The position numbers were made by a program, and so were the translations under genes. Below, piece by piece: positions 1 to 7,455 of a stretch of 64,000 nt of DNA. Location: assembly GCF_013140855.1 (NCBI RefSeq), contig NZ_JABBPG010000002.1, positions 434,001-498,000 on the forward strand. Reading direction: 5' to 3'. Position 1 is the stretch's first letter; each line of letters begins with the position of its first letter. A model generated the notes under the pieces. The model made no database searches. It saw nothing but the letters and a program-made list of their open reading frames with translations, and was not told the origin of the DNA. The DNA is from Pseudoalteromonas caenipelagi (GTDB lineage Bacteria > Pseudomonadota > Gammaproteobacteria > Enterobacterales > Alteromonadaceae).

Positions 1-1
1 T

Positions 2-280
2 GAAGATTCAGCTAAGAGCGCCTCGCAAGCCACTCAAGCCGGTGAAAAAATGCATGAAGTGAGTAATGCGATAGACTCAATTGATGGTGTAAACCATGCT
101 GTTGCAAGTGCCACACACGAACAAAATACGGTGATCCAATCTTTAGACAGCGATATTCATCATATTAGCGATCTTTCTGTACAGGGTTCTGAGAACTTAA
201 ATGCGACACTTGGCGAATGTAGACAGCTTCAAGCCCAGTTTGATGAGTTAGAAAAAATGGTGATGAAGTTTAAAGTTTAA
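2..280 (+). CDS. Methyl-accepting chemotaxis protein, C-terminal fragment
   Basis: The frame is open from base 2 and enters the window without a start, so only the last 92 residues of the protein are seen. They form a long heptad-type helix rich in Ala, Ser, Gln and Glu, with A-S-A-T-H-E-Q-N in the middle, typical of the distal arm of the cytoplasmic coiled coil of a chemoreceptor. In intact receptors this arm packs against CheW and CheA and carries methylation glutamates. No CheR-tethering pentapeptide is seen at the C terminus. Upstream ligand-binding and HAMP parts lie outside the window. The assignment is by pattern only. Confidence 0.72.
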   Translation, partial: EDSAKSASQATQAGEKMHEVSNAIDSIDGVNHAVASATHEQNTVIQSLDSDIHHISDLSVQGSENLNATLGECRQLQAQFDELEKMVMKFKV

Positions 281-302
281 AATGATTGTCTAAATTTCAT
301 AG

Positions 303-335
303 AGGCCAGCCATATTTAACGCAGGCCTTTTTTTG
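303..335 (+). terminator. Weak terminator after the chemoreceptor gene
   Basis: AGGCC (303-307) can pair with GGCCT (324-328) and is followed by a run of eight T. The loop is long at 16 nt, so the stem is weak, but the position just after the stop codon fits a rho-independent terminator. Confidence 0.45.
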
Positions 336-410
336 TCTTTAATTCCTGATTATTATTGCAGACCAGGAAATAAAAGGGTTGCGCGCAGTATTGTGTACCT
401 TTTATTTCGT

Positions 411-471
411 TTGTCATTTTTCTGTATTGTTTGCGCAACACTACTGTCATTAAGCCCCCTTAAACTGCACC
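411..471 (+). promoter_or_regulatory. Pho-box-like repeats and shared TonB-locus motif, copy 1
   Basis: TTGTCAT (411-417) and CTGTATT (422-428) are two heptamers 11 bp apart, the geometry of a PhoB box. A further CTGTCAT lies at 444-450, followed by TTAAACTGCACCC (460-472). The block from 444 on is repeated upstream of the lipoprotein gene and of the small-RNA candidate with almost the same spacing. It lies 35-95 bp before the DUF3450 start. That the motif recurs is seen directly; PhoB control is inferred. Confidence 0.45.
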
Positions 472-506
472 CAATTTAATTACTAGCAAAACTTAAGGTG
501 TATGCG

Positions 507-1259
507 ATGAAGTGCGTTAACCCCCTGTTGTTGGCAGGATTGCTTGCAACTGCGTCAAGCGTTCAAGCGAGTGACTTAAACCAAGTCGTCGAAAAAAGTA
601 GTGCAATTAATGAATCTGCACAAAAGACTCAAACCAAGATAGATTCAATTGCAGACTCAATGCAATCGCGTTTGCAAAAGTTCAAAACGCTCAATAAAGA
701 GATTGATGGACTAAATGTTTATAACGCGCAATTAGACAAACAAATCAAAAACCAACTTGATGAAATGAACGCGATTAATGCATCGATGGATCAGGTATCG
801 GTAATCGAGCGTCAAATTACACCTTTGATGCTTCGCATGATAACTGGCTTAGAACAGTTCGTTCAACTAGATGTACCTTTTTTACCAAAGGAACGCGCTG
901 AACGTTTATCTAAGCTTAGAGCAATGATGGACAGAGCCGACGTAACATCAAGTGAGAAGTTCCGTCGCGTACTTGAAGCATATCAAGTAGAAGTTGATTA
1001 TGGCCGTACCATTGAAGCTTATACAGCATTGCTAAATGTTGATGGCCAAGAGCGCGAAGTTGACTTCTTACGGATCGGTCGTATGGAGCTACTTTATGTA
1101 ACAAAAGATGGTTCTATTGCTGGCAGCTGGGATCAGGCGTCTAAAAAGTTTGTAGCGCTAGAAGATACAAGCATCAGCCAAATCAAAAAAGGCATACGCA
1201 TTGCGCGTAAGCAACTAGCCCCAGATATGTTATCGCTTCCAGTGCACGCGTCGGAATAA
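507..1259 (+). CDS. DUF3450 family periplasmic protein, first gene of TonB2 operon
   Basis: The 250-aa product has a Sec signal peptide (hydrophobic LLLAGLLATASSVQA, cleaved near ASD). The next 120 residues are a predicted coiled coil rich in Lys, Gln, Ile and Asp, and a compact C-terminal part follows. DUF3450 proteins are typically found at the head of TonB2/TtpC operons of marine gammaproteobacteria, and that is its place here. I choose ATG 507 over GTG 498 because AAGGTG at 495-500 is well placed for 507. The next gene starts 10 bp downstream, so the two are probably co-transcribed. A scaffold or periplasmic partner of the TtpC-ExbB-ExbD complex is a reasonable but unproven role. Confidence 0.82.
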   Translation: MKCVNPLLLAGLLATASSVQASDLNQVVEKSSAINESAQKTQTKIDSIADSMQSRLQKFKTLNKEIDGLNVYNAQLDKQIKNQLDEMNAINASMDQVSVIERQITPLMLRMITGLEQFVQLDVPFLPKERAERLSKLRAMMDRADVTSSEKFRRVLEAYQVEVDYGRTIEAYTALLNVDGQEREVDFLRIGRMELLYVTKDGSIAGSWDQASKKFVALEDTSISQIKKGIRIARKQLAPDMLSLPVHASE

Positions 1260-1269
1260 GAGGTTCATC

Positions 1270-2637
1270 ATGAAATTTATCAAGCAATTTAGCAAACACG
1301 CTGTTCTGGCAGCAACTCTAGCGCTTTCAACTTCTGCATTTGCAGAGCAAGCGTTGAATTTAGACTCGTTACTTAAAACGCTAGAGCAAGGTCAGGTAGC
1401 TCAAAGTCAACAAAACCAAGCGCGTGAAGCAGAGTTTAAAGCAAAGCAAGACCAACAAGTTGCGATGCTTAACCAGTTAACGCAAAAACGTAATGCTGAG
1501 CTTGCGCGTTCAGAGCGATTAGAAACACAGTTCGAAGAAAACGAAATTAAGTTACAAAACTTAACGGATACGTTGTCAAAGCGAATGGGTTCTTTAAAAG
1601 AACTATTTGGCGTGTTGCAACAAGTCGCTGGTGATTCAAGTAACAAATTCCAAACGTCGGTTGTTTCAGCACAAATTCCTGGTCGTAGCGAATTTATGGA
1701 TGAGATGGCGAAGAAAATGGGTTCAACATCTCGTTTGGCTTCAATTGAAGATATCGAAAAAGTTTGGTTTGAATTGCAACGTGAAATGACTGAGCAAGGA
1801 AAAATCACTCGCTTTAACAACGAAGTTATCGTTGCTGGTGGTGCGAAAGAGACCAAAGAAGTGGTACGAGTTGGTGCCTTTAACCTTATCGCCGATGGTA
1901 AGTACTTAACTTATAACCCAGCAACCAACACAATATCAGAACTAACTCGTCAACCGGTAGCTCGCTTCACAGAAACGGCTGCAGATTTACAAGCGGCTAA
2001 ATCAGGTGTTGTTGAATTTGCACTGGACCCAACAGGTGGTTCTATCCTTGGTCTACTGGTTCAAGCACCTAATACCGAAGAGCAGGTTCATCAAGGTGGT
2101 GCTGTGGGTTATGTGATCCTTGGTGTTGGTGTTCTCGCACTCATCATCGCGCTAGAGCGTTTTATCTCGCTTATGTTAATGGGTGCCAAAATTAACCGTC
2201 AACTTAAAGATAGCACCGCTCGTGATGACAATCCGCTTGGTCGAGTAATGAAAGTGAAAGATCAGTACCCTGATGTAGCGTACGACACGTTAGAGCTTAA
2301 ATTAAGTGAAGCGATTTTACGTGAAATGCCAAAAATCACTCGTAACCTAACACTGATTAAGATTATCTCAGTGGTGGCACCGCTGTTAGGTCTACTTGGT
2401 ACAGTAACGGGTATGATTAACACCTTCCAAGCAATTACATTATTCGGTACCGGTGATCCTAAGCTGATGGCTGGTGGTATTTCGCAAGCGCTCGTAACTA
2501 CGGTACTTGGTCTGGTAGTCGCGATTCCAACAGTATTCTTGTACACATTACTCAATACACGCTCTCGTAACTTGCTACTTATCCTTCAAGAGCAAAGTGC
2601 GGGGATCATTGCAGAGCGAAGCGAAAAAGGAGCGTAA
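1270..2637 (+). CDS. ttpC: TtpC-like long MotA/TolQ/ExbB proton-channel protein
   Basis: The 455-aa product is about twice the size of an ordinary ExbB. A signal peptide (ending TSAFA) leads into a long periplasmic coiled coil (about residues 30-120) and a periplasmic domain. Three membrane segments follow in the last 180 residues, with the ExbB/TolQ signature around APLLGLLGTVTGMI. This is the layout of TtpC, which the TonB2 complex of Vibrio needs beside ExbB2, ExbD2 and TonB2. It presumably joins the inner-membrane motor and reaches into the periplasm. The gene lies between the DUF3450 gene and exbB, the usual TonB2 order. The symbol is by analogy with Vibrio. Confidence 0.85.
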   Translation: MKFIKQFSKHAVLAATLALSTSAFAEQALNLDSLLKTLEQGQVAQSQQNQAREAEFKAKQDQQVAMLNQLTQKRNAELARSERLETQFEENEIKLQNLTDTLSKRMGSLKELFGVLQQVAGDSSNKFQTSVVSAQIPGRSEFMDEMAKKMGSTSRLASIEDIEKVWFELQREMTEQGKITRFNNEVIVAGGAKETKEVVRVGAFNLIADGKYLTYNPATNTISELTRQPVARFTETAADLQAAKSGVVEFALDPTGGSILGLLVQAPNTEEQVHQGGAVGYVILGVGVLALIIALERFISLMLMGAKINRQLKDSTARDDNPLGRVMKVKDQYPDVAYDTLELKLSEAILREMPKITRNLTLIKIISVVAPLLGLLGTVTGMINTFQAITLFGTGDPKLMAGGISQALVTTVLGLVVAIPTVFLYTLLNTRSRNLLLILQEQSAGIIAERSEKGA

Positions 2638-2639
2638 TC

Positions 2640-3167
2640 GTGGTCCTATTGGTTGAAGCAATCAATGCGCTACGAGAGTTTTTAGATACAGGTGGCCAGG
2701 TTCTCCTGGTCATCGGCCTAATTATCTTTGCCATGTGGTTGCTGATTTTAGAACGCTTTATGTTTGTATTTGGACGTTACAGAACATACAAAAATGAACT
2801 GCTTAGCGCGTGGAAATCGCGCAGTGAGAGAAACAGCTGGAACGCAGAGCAAATTCGCCAAGCACAAATTTCACGAGCGGGAATTCGATTGAATGCAAAT
2901 TTGCCTTATATCAACGTGATGGTGGCTTTGTGCCCATTATTAGGCTTACTAGGCACAGTAACTGGGATGATCGAAGTTTTTGATGTGATGGCTATTACAG
3001 GCACCGGCAGTGCGCGTTCCATGGCATCAGGTGTATCAAAAGCCACTATCCCGACGATGGCGGGTATGGTCGGTGCACTTTCAGGCGTATTTGCATCAAC
3101 ATATCTACAGCGCAAAGCAAAACGTGAAGTAGAACTGTTAGAAGACAAAATGCTACTTGATCATTAA
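2640..3167 (+). CDS. exbB: ExbB-type proton channel subunit of the TonB2 system
   Basis: A short MotA/TolQ/ExbB protein of 175 aa with three membrane helices. The first is near residues 20-42 and the other two surround the conserved CPLLGLLGTVTGMIEVF motif and the GVSKATIPTMAGMVGAL segment. With ExbD it forms the proton-driven motor that energises TonB. The start is GTG at 2640, two bases after the TtpC stop, with AAAGGAG just upstream; the tight spacing suggests translational coupling. It has no long periplasmic N terminus, unlike the preceding TtpC paralogue, so the operon makes two different ExbB-family subunits. Confidence 0.9.
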   Translation: MVLLVEAINALREFLDTGGQVLLVIGLIIFAMWLLILERFMFVFGRYRTYKNELLSAWKSRSERNSWNAEQIRQAQISRAGIRLNANLPYINVMVALCPLLGLLGTVTGMIEVFDVMAITGTGSARSMASGVSKATIPTMAGMVGALSGVFASTYLQRKAKREVELLEDKMLLDH

Positions 3168-3191
3168 ATCGAGTAGCCAGAGGAAAATTTT

Positions 3192-3602
3192 ATGAGAGCT
3201 CCATTAGCTAAAGTGTTTCAAGAAGAAGAAGCTGAAGAAATTAACATGACGCCTATGCTAGACGTTGTATTTATCATGCTGATCTTCTTCATCGTAACGG
3301 CTTCTTTCGTTAAAGAAGCGGGGATTGATGTTAACCGTCCAGAGGCTGCGACAGCCGTTAAAAAGCAGCGTGCAAACATCTTAGTTGCTATTTCTGACAA
3401 AGGTGAGATCTGGATCAACAAACGTCAAGTGGATGTGCGTGCAGTTCAGGCAAATATCGAGCGTTTAAAAGCAGAGAATCCACAAGGTAGTGTGGTTATT
3501 CAGGCTGATAAAAAAGCGACAACAGAAATGTTAATCAAAGTAATGGATGCGTCTCGTGCTGCTGGTGCGTTTGATGTGTCGATTGCTGCACAAGAGTCAT
3601 AG
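3192..3602 (+). CDS. exbD: ExbD-type TonB motor subunit
   Basis: The 136-aa product has the standard ExbD/TolR plan: a short cytoplasmic N terminus, one membrane helix (VVFIMLIFFIVTASF) and a periplasmic domain ending near FDVSIAAQES. The membrane helix is preceded by the conserved NMTPMLDVVF, whose Asp is the proton-relay residue in this family. ExbD pairs with ExbB to turn proton flow into TonB movement. AGAGGAAAA lies before the ATG. The next gene, tonB, starts 10 bp after the stop. Confidence 0.92.
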   Translation: MRAPLAKVFQEEEAEEINMTPMLDVVFIMLIFFIVTASFVKEAGIDVNRPEAATAVKKQRANILVAISDKGEIWINKRQVDVRAVQANIERLKAENPQGSVVIQADKKATTEMLIKVMDASRAAGAFDVSIAAQES

Positions 3603-3611
3603 GTAACAATT

Positions 3612-4217
3612 ATGCGTTATTTAATAGCACTGATAATAGCAGGTGTTATTACGTTCTTCTTGTTCTTGGGTATGCAAGCGCTTATCCAAGGCGGGGAAGG
3701 CGCAATGACTGAGCCTGTAAAAGGGAATGTGCTTGACTTTGTCCGTTTAAAAAAAGAAGAAACGGTACAGAAGAAAGAGCGTAAGCCACAAAAACCGCCG
3801 ACGCCAAAAGAGCCGCCACCCCCAATGGATGCCCCACAAATGCAGAGCAATGATCTCGATGCAGCGGGTGCTGACTTTGACTTTAGCGCAAACGTTGAAG
3901 CAGATGTAGACCTTGCTGGTGGTTTGGCACTTGAGTCAAGTGATGGTGAATATCTACCTATTGTTAAGGTTGCACCAGTGTATCCTCGCCGAGCGCTATC
4001 TCGTGGCATTGAAGGCTATGTAATAGTTGAATTTGTTGTGACAAAGCAGGGGACGGTTAGAGATCCGAAGGTTGTTTCGGCTGAGCCTGAGTCAATTTTT
4101 GACCGAGCAGCGCTCGATGCTGCATTAAAATTTAAATATAAGCCGCGAGTAGTTAATGGTGAAGCAGTAGAAGTTGCGGGTGTACAAAATAAGATTTCAT
4201 TCCAAATTAATGGGTAA
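3612..4217 (+). CDS. tonB: TonB energy transducer (TonB2 type)
   Basis: The 201-aa protein has one N-terminal membrane anchor (about residues 4-25) and a short Lys/Pro-rich stretch with KPPTPKEPPPP that spans the periplasm. The C-terminal TonB domain (about residues 118-201) contains YPRRALSRGIEGYVIVEF and FKYKPRVVNG. TonB carries the motor's energy to the TonB box of outer-membrane receptors. The short linker is typical of TonB2 rather than classical TonB1. It sits directly after exbD and before the TPR gene in the same operon, and its likely partner is the receptor at 7456. Confidence 0.92.
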   Translation: MRYLIALIIAGVITFFLFLGMQALIQGGEGAMTEPVKGNVLDFVRLKKEETVQKKERKPQKPPTPKEPPPPMDAPQMQSNDLDAAGADFDFSANVEADVDLAGGLALESSDGEYLPIVKVAPVYPRRALSRGIEGYVIVEFVVTKQGTVRDPKVVSAEPESIFDRAALDAALKFKYKPRVVNGEAVEVAGVQNKISFQING

Positions 4218-4238
4218 TGAGGTTTTCGAGGTGCGATT

Positions 4239-5543
4239 ATGAAAAATATTAAACAACTAGCAATTTATAGCGCGTTATTTATTGCAGGCTCTGCTGCGCC
4301 TTCTTTGGTGTCGGTAGTGCCGTCGGTAGATATCAATACAGCTTATGCTGAAACTAAAACCAAGCGTGTTCCTGCGCTTAGAGAAAAGGTTTACAGTCAA
4401 TTAGCTCGAGCGCAAAAATTAGCTGATGATGGTGATGTTAAAGCTGGCTTAGAAGCACTTGATAGCATTAAAGAACGCTCTTCAAGCATGAACTCATATG
4501 AAATTGCAATGATGTACAATTTTTATGGGTTTATTTACTACAACGAGAACCAACTAGACAAAGCTATCGCGTCTTTTGAAAACGTTGTTGCTGAAGAGGG
4601 GATCCCAGAGTCATTAAGATTATCTACCACATTTAGTTTGGCTCAATTAGCAATGGCTAACTCTGAGTATAATAAAGTAATTAAATATTTAGATAGTTGG
4701 GAGTCAATTAATAAAGGTGTGACACCTGATAATTATTATGTGCTTCGTGCTCAAGCTAACTATCAGTTAAAAGATTATCAAGAAGCAGTTAAATACATTA
4801 ATACGGCGATTGGTTTAAGTGAATCCAAAGGTGATGTGCCAAATGAAAATTGGCTAGTTTTGCAGCGCGCGCTTTATTACTCACTTAACCAGCCTAAAAA
4901 AGTAACAGAAGTGCTCGAAAAAATGGTTAAGCTTTATAATAAACCTAACTATTGGATCCAGCTAGCTGGCATGTACGGTGAAATCGGTGATGAGAAACAG
5001 CAATTAGCTATATTTGAAGCAGCCGATCAGCAAGGTTTTGTAAAGTCTCGCTCAGAAATCAAACAGCTTGCACAAGTATATATGTATAACGGCTTAGCAT
5101 ATAAAGCCGCAAAGCTAATGGAACGAGGCTTGTCACAAGGTACTATAGAAAATAATGCCAAAAACCAAGCGTTTATAGCCGAGTCTTTAGTGCAAGCTAA
5201 AGAAGATAATAAGGCAATACAGTATTTTGCTCAAGCCAGCAAGCTAGTTGAACATGGCAATTATGATCAAAGACTTGCAGAGATATATATCAACTTAGAA
5301 ATGTTTGATGAAGCTGCAGACGCTGCTCGTGCAGCACTAGATAAAGGTCAATTAACCTTTGAGTCAAATGCCTATGTAGCATTAGGTATGGCTCAATATA
5401 ATTTGCAGAACTTCGACGCTTCTATATTGGCATTCGAGCAAGCAGAAAAACACAAGAAATCTGCTAATTTAGCAAAGCAGTGGATTAAATATGTAAAAAG
5501 AGAAAAGCTGCATAATGAGACTTTAAAACAAGTATTGTTATAG
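4239..5543 (+). CDS. Periplasmic tetratricopeptide-repeat protein of the TonB2 operon
   Basis: The 434-aa product starts with a signal-like hydrophobic segment and an Ala-rich stretch ending near TAYAETK. At least eight TPR-like helical pairs follow, for example at YNFYGFIYYNENQLDKAIASFENVV and at AYVALGMAQYNLQNFDASILAFEQA. TPR proteins scaffold complexes, and a TPR protein commonly closes TonB2 operons in Vibrio and Alteromonadales. It starts 21 bp after tonB, is followed by a strong terminator and so ends the operon. It probably bridges the TonB2 complex and its outer-membrane partner in the periplasm, but no direct function can be read from the sequence. Confidence 0.8.
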   Translation: MKNIKQLAIYSALFIAGSAAPSLVSVVPSVDINTAYAETKTKRVPALREKVYSQLARAQKLADDGDVKAGLEALDSIKERSSSMNSYEIAMMYNFYGFIYYNENQLDKAIASFENVVAEEGIPESLRLSTTFSLAQLAMANSEYNKVIKYLDSWESINKGVTPDNYYVLRAQANYQLKDYQEAVKYINTAIGLSESKGDVPNENWLVLQRALYYSLNQPKKVTEVLEKMVKLYNKPNYWIQLAGMYGEIGDEKQQLAIFEAADQQGFVKSRSEIKQLAQVYMYNGLAYKAAKLMERGLSQGTIENNAKNQAFIAESLVQAKEDNKAIQYFAQASKLVEHGNYDQRLAEIYINLEMFDEAADAARAALDKGQLTFESNAYVALGMAQYNLQNFDASILAFEQAEKHKKSANLAKQWIKYVKREKLHNETLKQVLL

Positions 5544-5564
5544 CATTATAATCGCAACACCAAA

Positions 5565-5586
5565 GCCGCCTTCGGGCGGTTTTTTT
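5565..5586 (+). terminator. Rho-independent terminator of the TonB2 operon
   Basis: GCCGCC (5565-5570), a TTCG tetraloop and GGCGGT (5575-5580) form a very stable stem followed by seven T. It lies 22 bp after the TPR gene stop. Confidence 0.92.
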
Positions 5587-5602
5587 ATTCCAAAAATATA
5601 AA

Positions 5603-5631
5603 TTGTCATTATTGTTTCTATAAAGTGTAAC
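5603..5631 (+). promoter_or_regulatory. Shared TonB-locus motif, copy 2
   Basis: TTGTCAT (5603-5609) is followed 22 bp later by GTGTAAC (5625-5631) inside ATAAAGTGTAACCCA. The same pattern, with 15-16 bp between TGTCAT and WTAAA, stands at 444 and 10334. It lies 80-107 bp upstream of the lipoprotein start and so probably belongs to that promoter. The heptamers resemble PhoB half-sites, but the regulator is not known. Confidence 0.42.
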
Positions 5632-5709
5632 CCATTTGTAATACAGTCAAGTTACTTTATATCCAAGCTTTTTATGCGCTTATAATTATTATATTTTTTG
5701 GAGATAAAA

Positions 5710-7377
5710 ATGAAAATTTCTGGGTTATTCAAAGTTAGCCTTGTTGCTTCTGCATTAGTTTTAGCTGGTTGTGGTGGTGATATTAAAGTAACACCAACGG
5801 TTAACGACAGCAGCGTTACCAACTCAAACAACACAACTAATAATACAGGCGGTCCTGTTGTTGATAATGGCGATGACGGTAAAGATCAAGTTGAAAACCC
5901 ATGTACAGCACGTACTGTTGCAGGCAACGAAGTGCAAGGAGCGTTTGAAGCGCCACACTGCGTGTACGGAACAGACTTCGCTGGTAAAACATTAGAAATT
6001 GAAGAAGACATCACATTCAAAGCGCTTGCAAATGGCGGTGCTCACGTATTTGATGGCGCTATTCAAATGGGTAAAGATTGTAACACTACTTTAGGTTGTA
6101 CAGTTGAAAAGAATGGCCCAACGCTTAACGTTGAAGCGGGTGCAACTTTAGCATTCAAATCTGGCGAAGCAATTATCCGTATCGGCCGTGGCGCAAAAAT
6201 AAACGCTATCGGTACTGCTGACGCACCAATTACATTTACTTCTGCGAACGTTTTCCCTGCATTTGATATCGCTGAAACAGGTCCTCAGTTTGCTGACTGG
6301 GGCGGTATCATCATCAACGGTTTTGGTTTAACTAACCAGTGTACTAATGCAGAGCGTGCGGCAAATACATGTAACGCTACGTCAGAAGGTATCACGAGTC
6401 ACTTTGGTGGTAAAAACAATGCTGATAGCAGCGGTAATATCAAATTTGCCAATATTTGGTATGCAGGTTCTGGCCCACGTGAAGGCGGTGACGGTGATGA
6501 CTTAAACTCACTTACTCTAAATGCTGTAGGTTCAGGTTCTACTTTTGATTATCTTCATATTCACCAAGGCTTCGACGATGGTATCGAGTTCTTCGGTGGT
6601 GCCGCAAATATCAAGCACATTGTTGTCACAGACACGCAAGACGATGCAATTGATATCGATGCAGGTTGGCAAGGTAATGCACAATTTATCTATGTTCAGC
6701 ACGGTACAGTAACAACAAAGAAAGATGTGACTTATTCAGACGAAGGTGAGCAGAAGACAATTCCTGCTGGGTCTGTAGGTTATATGGGTAATAACGGCTT
6801 TGAGACGGATGGTCAAAAAGGTAAAGGCGACGATTACTCAGAAGTACCAGCATCAAACCCAACGATTGCTAACGTGACAGTTGTAACTACTGACGGTAAA
6901 TCAATTCGTGATAATAGCGCTTCTCAAGCGGCTAAATTTGATGACGCAATTGAAGGTAAGTACTACAACGCACTATTCGTTAAAGCTGAAGGCGCAAATG
7001 GCACTGACTGTTTAGAGTTCAAAAAAGAAAGTGCTGAAGAAAAAGCAGTTGCAGGCAAACTTATGTTCAACAACTCTGTAATGGCGTGTGTTAATCACTT
7101 TAAAGGTGGCGAAACATTCGCAAGCGGCGGTTCTAAAGCTGAGTGGTTTGCAAACAGTGGTTCTAGCTTAATCCTCAATAGTGCACAAGGCGTACTTGCT
7201 GCAAATGGTTTTGCAACTAACACAGCATCAACCGAAGTGACAATCCAAGCAAATGACCTAAGCGGTTTGGACTTAAGCTTCTTTGACCAAGTTGATTACA
7301 TTGGTGCAGTATCTGATAAAGATTCAAGCAGCACTTGGTACAAATGGGTAGAGAAATCATTGGCAGCTATTAAGTAA
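5710..7377 (+). CDS. Surface or periplasmic beta-helix-like lipoprotein, receptor partner
   Basis: ATG 5710 with GGAGA at 5700-5704 gives a 555-aa lipoprotein: a hydrophobic signal ends in the lipobox LVLAGC. An Asn/Thr/Asp-rich linker follows, then a long domain with right-handed beta-helix hallmarks, such as FKSGEAIIRIGRGAKINAIG followed by ADAPITFTS, and Asp/Gly-rich turns with possible metal-binding acidic clusters (DDGIEFF, DDAIDIDAG). Several Cys occur in the mature part. It lies between the TonB2 operon and the TonB-dependent receptor, so a role in capturing or processing the imported substrate is likely. The substrate is not recognisable. A terminator separates it from the receptor gene. 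Confidence 0.75.
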   Translation: MKISGLFKVSLVASALVLAGCGGDIKVTPTVNDSSVTNSNNTTNNTGGPVVDNGDDGKDQVENPCTARTVAGNEVQGAFEAPHCVYGTDFAGKTLEIEEDITFKALANGGAHVFDGAIQMGKDCNTTLGCTVEKNGPTLNVEAGATLAFKSGEAIIRIGRGAKINAIGTADAPITFTSANVFPAFDIAETGPQFADWGGIIINGFGLTNQCTNAERAANTCNATSEGITSHFGGKNNADSSGNIKFANIWYAGSGPREGGDGDDLNSLTLNAVGSGSTFDYLHIHQGFDDGIEFFGGAANIKHIVVTDTQDDAIDIDAGWQGNAQFIYVQHGTVTTKKDVTYSDEGEQKTIPAGSVGYMGNNGFETDGQKGKGDDYSEVPASNPTIANVTVVTTDGKSIRDNSASQAAKFDDAIEGKYYNALFVKAEGANGTDCLEFKKESAEEKAVAGKLMFNNSVMACVNHFKGGETFASGGSKAEWFANSGSSLILNSAQGVLAANGFATNTASTEVTIQANDLSGLDLSFFDQVDYIGAVSDKDSSSTWYKWVEKSLAAIK

Positions 7378-7410
7378 TCATTCGTGGCTTAAATTGTTTA
7401 TCACGAAGTA

Positions 7411-7433
7411 GGCGCAGCTATTGCGCCTTTTTT
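7411..7433 (+). terminator. Terminator between lipoprotein and receptor genes
   Basis: GGCGCA (7411-7416) pairs with TGCGCC (7422-7427) and six T follow. It sits inside the 78-bp gap before the receptor start, where no separate promoter is obvious. It may act as a partial terminator that makes receptor expression lower than lipoprotein expression. Confidence 0.78.
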
Positions 7434-7455
7434 ACGATTTTTGGCAGGATTGCAA

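Noticed and set aside
1407..1856. 149-codon leftward frame inside ttpC
   Set aside because: Lies opposite a well-supported gene, with composition (Ser, Cys, Asn rich) typical of an antisense shadow and no ribosome site.
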